DNA from: DAOTVX01 sp034436015
Lineage (GTDB): Bacteria; Chloroflexota; Anaerolineae; Anaerolineales; Villigracilaceae
Assembly (NCBI GenBank): GCA_034436015.1
Contig: DAOTWG010000019.1
Location: 1-64,000, forward strand
Length of the DNA stretch: 64,000 nt
Reading direction: 5' to 3'
Positions 40,601-49,389 of the stretch are shown piece by piece. Position numbers and translations under genes: made by a program. How positions within the stretch are numbered: position 1 is the first letter of the stretch; every line of letters begins with the position of its first letter. The notes below the pieces were generated by a model. That model was not told the origin of the DNA. It saw only the letters and a list, made by a program, of their open reading frames with translations, and did no database searches.

Positions 40601-43600
40601 ATGTCCTTCGTCCACCTTCACGTCCATACTGAATACTCCATTTTGGACGGTTTCAGCAACATTCGCCGCTTGGTCGCGCGTACACGCGAACTGGGCATGC
40701 CGGCCTTGGCGATCACCGATCACGGCGCTATGTACGGTGTGATCGAGTTCTACCACGCCGCCAAAGAAGCCGGGATCAAGCCTATCATCGGCATGGAGGC
40801 GTATTTGGCCGCGCGGACGATGAAGGAGCGCGATCCACACGAAGATAAGAAATCCACACACCTGCTGCTCTTGGCCGAGAACCAAACCGGCTACCAAAAT
40901 CTTCTGAAACTGGCCTCGGCGGCCCAACTCGAAGGGTTCTACTACTACCCTCGTATTGACAAAACGCTGTTGGCGCAGTACGCCGAAGGGTTGCTATGCA
41001 CGTCGGGCTGCCTGTCTGCCGAAGTACCACGCCTTCTGGAGCAGGGGCAAACCGAACAGGCGCGCAAGGTTCTCGACTGGTACTTTGACGTTTTCGGGCG
41101 AGAGCGGTTCTTCCTCGAACTCCAACAGCATAACATTCCCGCACTAGAACGCATCAATCGCGCCCTGCTGGAACTCGGCAAACGGTATCAGGCCAACGTC
41201 ATTGCTACCAATGACGTACACTACATTAACCACGACGAAGCGCGGTTACAAGATATCCTCCTGGCCATTCGAACCGGCAGTTTGCTCTCCGACCCCAAAC
41301 GCCTGCGTTACGAGGATCCTTCGTACTACCTTCGCTCTCCGGCTGAAATGAAGGAATTGTTCCGCGAGGTGCCACAGGCCTTAACGAATACTCTTTCCAT
41401 CGCCGAACGCTGCCATGTGACTTTGGAAGTGCAGGAATACAGGTTGCCCCACTTCGAGGTGCCTGAAAGTCATACCACACAATCCTATCTGCGCGCCTTG
41501 TGCGAGGAGGGCATCCGGGAACGCTACAGGGAACGAGCCGATTCGCCGGAAGTGCGCGAACGCTTGGAGTATGAACTGAAAGTCATCCACGACATGGGCT
41601 TTGATACGTACTTCCTCATCGTTTGGGACCTGTGTCGCTACGCGCGGGAGCAAAACATATGGTACAACGCGCGCGGTTCGGCAGCCGGCTCGCTCATTGC
41701 CTACGCACTGCGCATTACCCTCGTGGACCCATTACGGCACAGTTTGCTGTTCGAGCGCTTTCTCAACCCGGGCCGGGTCTCCATGCCCGATATTGACTTG
41801 GACTTCCGCGACGACCGCCGCGCCGAAATGCTCGAATATGCGGTGCGTAAATACGGACGGGACAAAGTCGCTCAAATCATCACCTTCGGTACACTCGGCG
41901 CGCGGGCTGCCTTGCGCGATGTGGGCCGAGTCATGGACATCCCCCTCTCGGAGGTAGACCGGCTTGCCAAACTGGTGCCAAATATCCCAGGCAAGCCTAT
42001 TTCACTGGAGCAAGCGCTCAACGACGTGCCCGAGCTGAAGGCCGCGTACGAATCCACCCCTCACCTACGCGATCTGATTGACAACGCCTCCAAAGTGGAG
42101 GGCGTGGTGCGCAGCGTTGGCACACACGCTGCCGGTGTGGTCATCTCCGATCGCCCTCTCATCGAATACTTGCCCTTACATCGTCCTACCGGCGACTCGG
42201 AAGAAACGCCGGTCAAGACCGTCACGCAGTTCGAGATGGGGATTTTGGACAAACTCAAGATGCTGAAGGTAGATTTTCTGGGGCTGGCAACCCTAACCAT
42301 CATGGCGCGTGCCTGCGCATTGATCCAGCAGCGTCACGGCATTTCCTTTGATCTAGAAACGATTCCGACAGACGACCCGGAGACCTATCGCTTCCTGGGC
42401 GAAGGACGCACGTTAGGCGTCTTCCAACTGGAAGGTGCAGGAATGACGCGCTGGTTGATGCAGATGAAACCGCAGACGCTCGATCATATTATCGCCATGG
42501 TGGCGCTTTTCCGCCCCGGCCCAATGGACTTCATCCCCGATTACATCCGTCGGATGCACGGCGAGGCGCCGGTCGAATACCGTCACCCAGCCATGGAGCC
42601 TATCTTCCGCGACACGTATGGCATTCCAATCTATCAAGAACAGATCATGCGCGCCGCGGTCGAGCTGGCCGGTTATGCTCCCAATGAGGCCGATGACTTG
42701 CGCAAAGCTATCTCCAAGAAAAAGCGCGAGGAGATCGAGAAACATCGCCATAAGTTTGTCGAAGGCGCCACAGCAAAAGGAATTCCCCACGAAACAGCGG
42801 AAGCCATTTTCGCTGATTGGGAAGAATTCGCGCGGTACGGGTTCAACCGCAGCCACGCGGCCGATTACGGGCACATCGCCGTCCAGACAGCGTTCTTGAA
42901 ACTACACTATCCCGTCGAGTACATGACCGCCTTGCTTTCGGTCACCAAGAATGAAACCGAAAAGATGGCGCTCTACGTCGCAGAAGCGCGCAGCCTTGGC
43001 GTGCCTGTCCTGGCGCCCGATGTCAACGCCAGTGGCTGGGATTTTTCGATCGAAGAGCAGGAAGGAAAAGCCGCGATCCGCTTTGGCTTGGGCGCCGTCA
43101 AGAACGTCGGGCAAGTTGCCGTGGAGGCCATCCTCAAGGCACGGCAGGAAGGCGGTCCCTTCCGCGACTTGAACGAGTTTGCAGCCCGCGTCGACCTGCG
43201 CGCAGTCGGTAAACGCGCCTTGGAATGTTTGATCAAAGTAGGCGCGCTGGACCGCTTTGGGGAACGCGCGGCGATGCTCAAAGCGCTGGAACACATCCTT
43301 GCTGTCAGCGCGTCTCATTTTCGCGCCGCCGAAGCAGGTCAACTCTCCCTCTTCGGCGTACATACCGGCGTCGCGGAGACCATCACCCTGCCTGTGGTCC
43401 CACAAGCCAACCGTCGCGTGATGTTGAATTGGGAGCGAGAACTGGTTGGGATGTACATTTCCGAACATCCTCTAACGCCCTATCTCAACGAGTTGCAATC
43501 GGTTGTCACTCATACCTCCGCCACACTAGCCGAAGCCAGCCACCAGGAGAAAGTGCGCTTGGCCGGCATGGTCTCCTCGATTCATCCTCGCCGGACAAAA

Positions 43601-44497
43601 GCCGGCAAGATGATGGCTTGGGTGAATCTGGAAGACTTGCACGGCAATGTGGAACTGGTGTTTTTCCCACGCGTATGGGAAAAATTCCAGTTCGCTCTGG
43701 AGATAGGCGGCCTCATCCTGGTAGAAGGCAAGGCCGATACACAATCTACACCGCCAAAGATACTGGCAGATGACATTCGTACAGAAATCAAGACGACGAC
43801 GTTGCAGTTGCCCCTGCAACCGGTAGCAGAAAGAGAAACAATGCACGCACCAGAGGTAGGGGAAGTCGCGGAAGGCTACGCTGAGTATGCGGCTCCCACC
43901 GCTCCTCCCGCCTTCTCCGAAGCACCCCCTCTTCCAGACAACCCTCCCGATTGGGAAACCTATCTGCCGGCTCCTCCCGCCTTACCACACGATTCCCCCA
44001 TCAAGGCAGAGGGACACACACAGGCGGACATTGCGTTGGCGCCCCCCCTCATTCCCCAACCACTCTCTCCGATGCTCCCGGCAGAGCAAGCCCCCCTGGC
44101 CTCCCCTACGACTGATGGCGTTCTTTCCTCCCGGCAGAACTGGACTTTGCCTGCCCCGCTTGTAGCCGCTCTGCCCGCCGACGGCACGCCTATCCCGCAA
44201 GTGGTGACCGTTACCCTGCATCCCAGCGGTGATGTGCAACGCGACACCCGACGCATCAGTCGTTTGCACGGCACGTTCATCTCTTACCCCGGACAAGACC
44301 GCTTCCGCTTCCACATTTTCGAAGGCGGCCGAGGCCATTTGATTGACTTTCCCAACAATACCACACGCGTCTGCACCGAATTGCTGGAGAAACTCAAACA
44401 GGCCGTTGGTGAAGAGAATATCCGCGTGGAACCTTTGACGAGAAGCACCCAGGCGCCGCAGCAAGAACGGTTTGCGACAAAATCGATGGGGATTTAA
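40601..44497 (+). CDS. dnaE: DNA polymerase III subunit alpha
   Basis: The 1298-residue replicative polymerase has the PHP domain (HLHVHTEYSILDG, ITDHGAMYG), the catalytic aspartates in MPDIDLDF at residues 395-402, a third in the palm (KVDFLGLATL), tandem HhH, and an OB fold (RLAGMVSSIHPRRTKAGKMM). After the OB fold, residues about 1075-1185 form a long Pro/Ala-rich linker (PPLPDNPPDWETYLPAPPAL). A C-terminal module of about 110 residues follows (VTVTLHPSGDVQRDTRRISR to VEPLTRST). ATG 40601 follows GAGG; it begins the conserved SFVHLHVHT. Confidence 0.96.
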   Translation: MSFVHLHVHTEYSILDGFSNIRRLVARTRELGMPALAITDHGAMYGVIEFYHAAKEAGIKPIIGMEAYLAARTMKERDPHEDKKSTHLLLLAENQTGYQNLLKLASAAQLEGFYYYPRIDKTLLAQYAEGLLCTSGCLSAEVPRLLEQGQTEQARKVLDWYFDVFGRERFFLELQQHNIPALERINRALLELGKRYQANVIATNDVHYINHDEARLQDILLAIRTGSLLSDPKRLRYEDPSYYLRSPAEMKELFREVPQALTNTLSIAERCHVTLEVQEYRLPHFEVPESHTTQSYLRALCEEGIRERYRERADSPEVRERLEYELKVIHDMGFDTYFLIVWDLCRYAREQNIWYNARGSAAGSLIAYALRITLVDPLRHSLLFERFLNPGRVSMPDIDLDFRDDRRAEMLEYAVRKYGRDKVAQIITFGTLGARAALRDVGRVMDIPLSEVDRLAKLVPNIPGKPISLEQALNDVPELKAAYESTPHLRDLIDNASKVEGVVRSVGTHAAGVVISDRPLIEYLPLHRPTGDSEETPVKTVTQFEMGILDKLKMLKVDFLGLATLTIMARACALIQQRHGISFDLETIPTDDPETYRFLGEGRTLGVFQLEGAGMTRWLMQMKPQTLDHIIAMVALFRPGPMDFIPDYIRRMHGEAPVEYRHPAMEPIFRDTYGIPIYQEQIMRAAVELAGYAPNEADDLRKAISKKKREEIEKHRHKFVEGATAKGIPHETAEAIFADWEEFARYGFNRSHAADYGHIAVQTAFLKLHYPVEYMTALLSVTKNETEKMALYVAEARSLGVPVLAPDVNASGWDFSIEEQEGKAAIRFGLGAVKNVGQVAVEAILKARQEGGPFRDLNEFAARVDLRAVGKRALECLIKVGALDRFGERAAMLKALEHILAVSASHFRAAEAGQLSLFGVHTGVAETITLPVVPQANRRVMLNWERELVGMYISEHPLTPYLNELQSVVTHTSATLAEASHQEKVRLAGMVSSIHPRRTKAGKMMAWVNLEDLHGNVELVFFPRVWEKFQFALEIGGLILVEGKADTQSTPPKILADDIRTEIKTTTLQLPLQPVAERETMHAPEVGEVAEGYAEYAAPTAPPAFSEAPPLPDNPPDWETYLPAPPALPHDSPIKAEGHTQADIALAPPLIPQPLSPMLPAEQAPLASPTTDGVLSSRQNWTLPAPLVAALPADGTPIPQVVTVTLHPSGDVQRDTRRISRLHGTFISYPGQDRFRFHIFEGGRGHLIDFPNNTTRVCTELLEKLKQAVGEENIRVEPLTRSTQAPQQERFATKSMGI

Positions 44498-44672
44498 AAC
44501 GAACACGCGCCTTGGCGAGAACGGGAACGTATCGCGTCTCGCTACGAGGCAGCGCAATCGTCCCAACCGTCTCCAAACGGTCAGAGGATTGTTTCGACTG
44601 CTTCGAACAGCTCAAAACAACATGCAGGTTTCGATGGGTTCCTGCCTTCACAAACAGAGCCCTGAACGCGCC

Positions 44673-45332
44673 TTATAGATCCAACCGATAACCGACGCCG
44701 CGCACGGTCTTCAAAAAACGCGGCCGGCTCGGTTCTGGTTCCAGGGCACGACGCAGCCAGGAAATGTGCACGTCCAACGTACGGGTATCGTCTGTGTAGT
44801 CCGTTTCCCATACTTCAGAAAAAAGCGTTTTGCGTTCCACGGCTTCGCCTCGATGTTCTATTAACACGGTCAGCAGACGTACCAAGCGCGGCGTCAGGCG
44901 CGTTTGCTTGCCAAGACAGCGCACGACACCGGTGCACGGATTTAAACGGATTGGGCCCGCCTTCACCATGTCCTTGCCATCCGGCGGGAGCAGATGACGA
45001 ATTCGATTGACCAATTTGTGAACCGTGAAGGGCAGTACAAGCGATACATTCGCCCCACTCTTTTCACCAGCCTGTTCTGGCGATAGGATAAGGATAATTG
45101 GCTTCTCGTTTCCGTTCGCGCGCAGCGCCTGACAAATCCGTTTGCCGTTGGTACGCAACGTCGCGGCATTGACGATCATCAAATTTGGCGCAAATCCCTC
45201 CTGTAAGCACTGCAACGCCTCGCCGCCGCTCTGCGCGACCCGAACCTCCATACCCCTCCTACGCAAGGCAGAGGCGAATTGGGGATGATCGGTATGCCGT
45301 CTTTCGATCAACAGGAGTTGCACACCAGCCAT
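44673..45332 (-). CDS. OmpR-type response regulator with a degenerate receiver domain
   Basis: The 219-residue protein has a receiver-like N-terminal domain and a C-terminal winged helix (LTPRLVRLLTVLIEHRGEAV, TLDVHISWLRRALEPEP, FLKTVRGVGYRLDL). The phosphorylation site is changed: the aspartate is Asn55 in LMIVNAAT, the N-terminal acidic pair is Glu10-Arg11, and the KPF lysine is replaced in LVLPF. It should bind DNA without phosphorylation. No histidine kinase gene is adjacent. A -10 TATAAT lies about 65 bases upstream (45403-45398) and the start ATG 45332 lacks a clear ribosome site. The 175 bases between it and dnaE hold nothing I recognise. Confidence 0.88.
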   Translation of the reverse strand: MAGVQLLLIERRHTDHPQFASALRRRGMEVRVAQSGGEALQCLQEGFAPNLMIVNAATLRTNGKRICQALRANGNEKPIILILSPEQAGEKSGANVSLVLPFTVHKLVNRIRHLLPPDGKDMVKAGPIRLNPCTGVVRCLGKQTRLTPRLVRLLTVLIEHRGEAVERKTLFSEVWETDYTDDTRTLDVHISWLRRALEPEPSRPRFLKTVRGVGYRLDL

Positions 45333-45397
45333 ACTCTAGAAATAGCGCCAGAAAAGCCACAGCGGATGCGAAAAGGGTTTTCACAAGATGCAAAGCC

Positions 45398-45403
45398 ATT
45401 ATA
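45398..45403 (-). promoter_or_regulatory. Candidate -10 element of the response regulator gene
   Basis: A perfect TATAAT on the minus strand; the best -35 with 16-base spacing is a poor TTCTAG (45425-45420). The leader would be about 60 bases. Confidence 0.35.
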
Positions 45404-46318
45404 ATCGAAACCGGGGGATCTAGAACCACCGTATGTCACTGTGATCTTTCAAAGCTCGGCGAAGTCTAGGGGCAGTTTTCTCCCATCCTCCTTTGCCTGT
45501 TTTGAAACCGGAAGCACGACAGGTTTGCGCCCTCTGCTCCCAACGATTCGTCAGCCACACCCTTTGAGGACAAAAAGATGCTCTTTTGCAAAGACGGAGA
45601 AAACACAATATGCCCGCATTCTTGCGAGCCGCCAAACCGCACCCAAGGCTGCCGATGGCGAGTACGGTTTCGGTCTTCTAGCGTTACCCTAGCAGCCGTC
45701 CAAACGAGCCGCAAAGACGAACGCTGCTCTCCGACGGCCATTCACTGTCCCAGGCGAATACTTCGGCAATCTGAATAGGCGATCCAGGTTGCCCGTAGGT
45801 CTCGGCTCTTTTCGTTCGGCGACAGTGTAATACTTGCAACGGAGCGTAGCCTGGACACTCGTACATTGTCAGCCCATGCTCTGCAGCAAGCGCATTTGCG
45901 GATAAAGATGGGAAAGGCCAATTGTTGCAAGAGACGTCCACACTTAAAAGACCGGTTCTCAGGCGGAGCGTTGGTTTGTTAAGAAAAAAACCTATGGCAA
46001 AGATTTAGGGAAATGCGATCTTCCCAATCCCTGCCGGCCTCTGAAGGCAACGGAGTAGTCTCCTCCTGCCATCCGCGGCAATTTTGGCTCTTCGCCAGGA
46101 TAACGCTCTACCCTGCGTATGCACAACCAATCGTACCGGATTCGTTCTCCCCGGATCAGCAAATATATTCCTTATATGTTTCCGTTGCGAAAACGTGTAA
46201 GAAGCCTTCGTCACTTGCATTCCCCTTCTTTGGAAAGCTAGATCGGCGACCAACCACAGAAGCGATTCTTCACAAGGTTTCCGGGAAGACGAAGGAGAAG
46301 CTCGACGCTCTTTTTGAG
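45404..46318. other. About 0.9 kb without a convincing gene
   Basis: Reading frames here are short and composition is lower in GC than in nearby genes. The best frame is on the minus strand (GTG 45941 to stop 45684, 85 codons, containing YECPGYAPLQVLHCRRTKRA and QIAEVFAWDSEWPSE), but it has no ribosome site and no recognised relative. I saw no tRNA, strong repeat or long hairpin inside. It separates the response regulator from the thiamine unit and may be a gene remnant. Confidence 0.4.
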
Positions 46319-46352
46319 GGAGCAGGGCGCATCCTCAGATGCGCCCTGCTCC
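46319..46352. terminator. Strong hairpin at the end of the thiamine unit
   Basis: GGAGCAGGGCGCAT (46319-46332) and ATGCGCCCTGCTCC (46339-46352) form a perfect 14-bp stem with a 6-base loop. TTTCTCT follows on the plus strand; on the minus strand, where the thiamine genes end six bases upstream, the following bases are not U-rich. It may still stop transcription or protect the 3' end. Confidence 0.6.
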
Positions 46353-46357
46353 TTTCT

Positions 46358-47029
46358 CTAGTTGGTTGCCTCCGCCATGGCATCCCAAAAGCACAACTCG
46401 TACTCCAATAGCAGACGCGTTGCTTCTTGAACTTGTTCCGCCGGCACACCTCGCTCCAGAGCTGCTTGGAGTGGAGGAATGACCTTTTCTTCGGATGGTT
46501 GATAGTTCGCATACATTTCGAAGAAAGTGACATCCTCTTGAGACAAATGGTACCGGTTCTGAAGCGCCCGGCTTACCCGTCGCGCATTGGGCACCCACAC
46601 TTGCGCGTCGAAGAAAAAGGCGGTGATCAAATCAGCATCGCTACCGTAAAGGCAGAGAAAGGTCTCATAGTAACTGAACATGAGCGCCCCGGGCAGCGCC
46701 TGAGCTCGCTGAAGATCTTGTTGCTCTAACCCTAGCGCGCGGGCATATCGTTGCACAGCTTCATGGACTGCAAACTCCGCCTGCACGAAGTCGTTGAGAA
46801 TCGTTCTGCTGGGCAGGTCGCCGAATCGAGCCAACATCAGCGCCAGGTTGCGGATGCCATTGGAAACAATCAAATACTGTTGCGTAGCCAGGATTTTCAA
46901 CGCCTCTCGGCCCGCTTTTCCCTGTTCCAACATCTCTAGGTAGGGATGAGAGACGATTCTCGCCATCAAGGGGCCTACACTTTGCCGGATTTGTTGCAAC
47001 ACTTGTGTTGCATCAGGGGATGATGCCAT
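46358..47029 (-). CDS. TenA/THI-4 family protein (thiaminase II-like)
   Basis: The 223-residue all-helical protein has the heme-oxygenase-like fold of TenA. Features are LEMLEQGKAGREALKILATQQY, FVQAEFAVHEAVQRYARALG, a central helix pair with YYETFLCLYG, and the final LLLEYELCFWDAM. TenA proteins salvage thiamine pyrimidine by hydrolysing aminopyrimidine derivatives. The position in a TPP-riboswitch unit after thiB supports that role, but the catalytic cysteine is not obvious, so it may belong to the glutamate-type branch or to a PqqC-like one. GAGG precedes ATG 47029. Confidence 0.75.
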   Translation of the reverse strand: MASSPDATQVLQQIRQSVGPLMARIVSHPYLEMLEQGKAGREALKILATQQYLIVSNGIRNLALMLARFGDLPSRTILNDFVQAEFAVHEAVQRYARALGLEQQDLQRAQALPGALMFSYYETFLCLYGSDADLITAFFFDAQVWVPNARRVSRALQNRYHLSQEDVTFFEMYANYQPSEEKVIPPLQAALERGVPAEQVQEATRLLLEYELCFWDAMAEATN

Positions 47030-47046
47030 CTTGACACCTCCATCCA

Positions 47047-48084
47047 TTACCGCAATACGACTTCTGTCCACGCCGCGATCCAGCGTTCACGGTTGGCGGC
47101 GATGAGAGACGGATCGAGGCTGGCCGGCTGCTGCGCCACTTCAGCCCATTGGACGAACTCTGGCGGCAGGGCAGCGTTTCTGTTGACCGGGTAGACGAAC
47201 ATCTGCAACGGCATATCCTCTTGAAACGCCGTCGAGAGCATGAAGTCCACGAACTTCCTGGCCAAGGCACGCTGACGCGTCCCTTGCAAGATTCCGACAA
47301 ACTCGATTTGCCGGAAGCACGCGCCTGGGGCAAGGATAGAGGCCGTGGGCGCTTCGCTCACCGGCGGGTCCGCATAGATGACCTCAGCTGCCGGGCTGGA
47401 AGCATACGAAACAACCATTGGTTGAGGACCACGGCCAGAAGAGGCCGAGAAGTTCGTAAAGTAAGCCGTTTCCCAGTCGTCTACCACCACCAACCCATTC
47501 GCACGCAAGGCGCGCCAGTAATCGAGATAGCCCGGATCGCCAAAGTAGGCAACAGTGACCAAGAGGAAAGCCAAACCGGGCGAGGATGTGGCCGGGTTTT
47601 CCACAACCAATAGCCCTTTATACTCCGGCTGGGTTAAATCTTCGAGCTTCTGCGGCAGAGGCAAATTGTGGCTAGCAAAGTAGGCTTTATCGTAATTGAT
47701 GCAAACATCTCCGTAGTCCACCGGCAGCGCCCGATACTCCGAATCGAGTTGAAACTCGGCAGGGATCTCTGCCAGCAAAGGAGATTTATATGGCTCAAAG
47801 ATACCGGCCTCGAGGGCGCGCGAGAGAAAGGTGTTGTCCACACCGTAGAAGACATCGGCAAGAGGGGCATCCTTGCTCAGGATAGCCTTGTTGAGCGCAG
47901 AACCGGTATCGCCGCTTGCCAGGAATTCCACATTAACATTGTGCTCTTGCTCGAAAGCCGAGATGACCGATTCGCTGACGGCGAAAGAATCGTGAGTCAT
48001 CACGGTCAGTGTGGCAGGCGTTTTGGGGCCACAGGCTGTCAATGTCAACACTACGAAAGAAAGTAAGAAGGCGAAACGTCTCAT
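47047..48084 (-). CDS. thiB: Thiamine-binding lipoprotein of an ABC transporter
   Basis: The 345-residue protein has a lipoprotein signal ending LTLTACG with Cys18. It then shows the ThiB/TbpA pattern: TLTVMTHDSFAVSESVISAF, then FLASGDTGSALNKAILSK, ADVFYGVDNTFLSRALEAG and the C-terminal VYPVNRNAALPPEF. It would capture thiamine or its phosphates outside the membrane. GGAGG precedes ATG 48084. The permease (thiP) and ATPase (thiQ) genes that normally follow are absent from this window, so they must be elsewhere or be shared with another importer. Confidence 0.9.
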   Translation of the reverse strand: MRRFAFLLSFVVLTLTACGPKTPATLTVMTHDSFAVSESVISAFEQEHNVNVEFLASGDTGSALNKAILSKDAPLADVFYGVDNTFLSRALEAGIFEPYKSPLLAEIPAEFQLDSEYRALPVDYGDVCINYDKAYFASHNLPLPQKLEDLTQPEYKGLLVVENPATSSPGLAFLLVTVAYFGDPGYLDYWRALRANGLVVVDDWETAYFTNFSASSGRGPQPMVVSYASSPAAEVIYADPPVSEAPTASILAPGACFRQIEFVGILQGTRQRALARKFVDFMLSTAFQEDMPLQMFVYPVNRNAALPPEFVQWAEVAQQPASLDPSLIAANRERWIAAWTEVVLR

Positions 48085-48167
48085 GGGGATACCTCCGGTT
48101 ATTCTTCAAATGATAATGAATTGCCCGATAGACTAGGTAAGCTGGATAGCACGTGAAGTAAATTCGA

Positions 48168-48821
48168 TTAGGAAGTAGCCATCGAACGGCGAAGGTGGAT
48201 ACACAGAAGGAGGCCTTTCGCTACCTGTACGGATGCCTTATCGCTCAACATCTCATTGCTGACACCGCGCGTTCGCTCGGGGAAGAGGGTCTCGCCATGC
48301 AACGACCAGCGCAAACCCTCGGTAACAATTCCCTCGACCGCCCCTCCCCAGGGGAGCAAGGAGACAATATCGCCCGGCGCGCCGTCGATCTCCGCGCGCT
48401 GACGAATAAAGAGCACCTCCTCCACGCCATCGTCCAGGCGAACATCGAGGCCGGCAAGGCGAGGATCGGTCAACAAGCTTAAATTGGCAAGAGTCTGGTC
48501 AAGACGGCCACCCAAGGCTGCGACAATACAGATTTGACGGCAACCTTGTTCCCGTGCATAGTCCAGAGTCAATTCCAAATCCGTCTGGTCTTTCATAGGA
48601 GGGTACGTTAGCAAGCGCGCCTTTCGTGCGAGAGCCAGCTCTTTTTCCTCTTCCTTCAACGAATCCAGATCGCCAATGATAAACGCCGGCGTTACGCCGA
48701 GCGATAACGCATGGCGTGCTCCACCGTCTGCGGCGAGGATGAGGTCGCCAGGACGAAGCAGGCGGCGCGCGGCCGCCAGGTCGGGTAGGACACCGTTGAC
48801 AAAAATCAACGCTCGTGACAT
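48168..48821 (-). CDS. thiN: Thiamine pyrophosphokinase
   Basis: The 217-residue enzyme transfers pyrophosphate from ATP to thiamine. It carries LILAADGGARHALSLGVTP, IGDLDSLKEEE, the KDQTDLELTLDYA block and GGRLDQTLANLSLL, all conserved in the TPK family. The C-terminal beta sandwich contains LSDKASVQVAKG. It is the first gene after the TPP riboswitch, so its own product represses it. The ATG at 48821 has a moderate AGGGAA upstream. Direct conversion of salvaged thiamine to TPP fits the thiB partner. Confidence 0.93.
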   Translation of the reverse strand: MSRALIFVNGVLPDLAAARRLLRPGDLILAADGGARHALSLGVTPAFIIGDLDSLKEEEKELALARKARLLTYPPMKDQTDLELTLDYAREQGCRQICIVAALGGRLDQTLANLSLLTDPRLAGLDVRLDDGVEEVLFIRQRAEIDGAPGDIVSLLPWGGAVEGIVTEGLRWSLHGETLFPERTRGVSNEMLSDKASVQVAKGLLLCIHLRRSMATS

Positions 48822-48877
48822 ATGTTTTCCCTGTTTGCGCTACAAAAAGAGTGCACGTAAACGGACTCCAATAGGTG

Positions 48878-48907
48878 AAAAACGAAAAGTCCTCCGGCAA
48901 GGAGGAC
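48878..48907 (-). terminator. Terminator of the TPP riboswitch expression platform
   Basis: On the minus strand GTCCTCC (48907-48901) pairs with GGAGGAC (48895-48889) around TTGCC and is followed by TTTTCGTTTTT. It lies between the aptamer and thiN, so TPP binding would favour termination. Confidence 0.85.
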
Positions 48908-48924
48908 AGGTAAGGATCGTTCAT

Positions 48925-49008
48925 CTTCCCTCCGCCGGCATTACCCGGATCAGGTCATGCGGGTCGAGCGTCGCACGCTCCTCTCAGCCTGTCTCACAGG
49001 CTCCCCGT
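48925..49008 (-). promoter_or_regulatory. TPP riboswitch aptamer (THI element)
   Basis: The minus strand carries the conserved THI-box pieces in order: CGGGGAGCC, GGCTGAGAGGA, GACCTGATCCGGGTAATGCC and GGCGGAGGGAAG. These form the P2/P3 pyrimidine arm and P4/P5 pyrophosphate arm. The terminator at 48878-48907 and thiN follow, which predicts repression of thiN, thiB and the tenA-like gene by thiamine pyrophosphate. Confidence 0.95.
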
Positions 49009-49028
49009 TCTCGTTTGTGGGTGAAGCA

Positions 49029-49057
49029 AGTATATCGGAAGGCCACGAAAATGTCAA
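49029..49057 (-). promoter_or_regulatory. Promoter of the thiamine unit
   Basis: TTGACA (49057-49052, perfect) and TATACT (49034-49029, five of six) with a 17-base spacer on the minus strand. The start near 49022 lies 14 bases before the aptamer. Confidence 0.8.
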
Positions 49058-49092
49058 GCGCGATGGCCTACGCCGCCAAAACCCTCAATTTG

Positions 49093-49301
49093 GTTTTTCG
49101 GCACCAGCCCTTCAAGGCCGTCTTACAGCTCTTAAGATAGGCCTTCTGGCCTATCGCAGCCATTTCCCTTCGAGGCTTTTTCAGGGAGAAAACGTCAAAG
49201 ACGATACCGCTTTTCTTGCGGTCAAAGACGCAAGAAAAGCGTTTTCTAGGCCAAAGTGGGAAACGCCAGGCCACAAGAAAAGGGTTGAATTTAGAATGGC
49301 T
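49093..49301 (+). repeat. Dispersed intergenic repeat, copy B (upstream of the M20 peptidase)
   Basis: This gap repeats the sequence at 4059-4251 in the same orientation to the downstream gene. The clear match begins with AAGGCCGTCTTACAG at 49114 and ends with TAGAATGGCT. In the place of copy A's GCCCC/GGGGC stem, copy B has an unrelated perfect stem GATAGGCC-TTCT-GGCCTATC (49137-49156), so a hairpin is kept although its sequence differs. The core translates on the plus strand to ARKAFSRPKWETPGHKKRV, against ARKAFFRPKWKTGQAKRV in copy A. No start codon or ribosome site supports a real gene. Confidence 0.7.
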
Positions 49302-49389
49302 GGGCTTGCCACCCGCCGGCACCCTTCGACCGGCAAGGAGCAATGTGGTAAGATTGGGAAGAACGATTCTCTGCGAGAAAGGATAGGCC

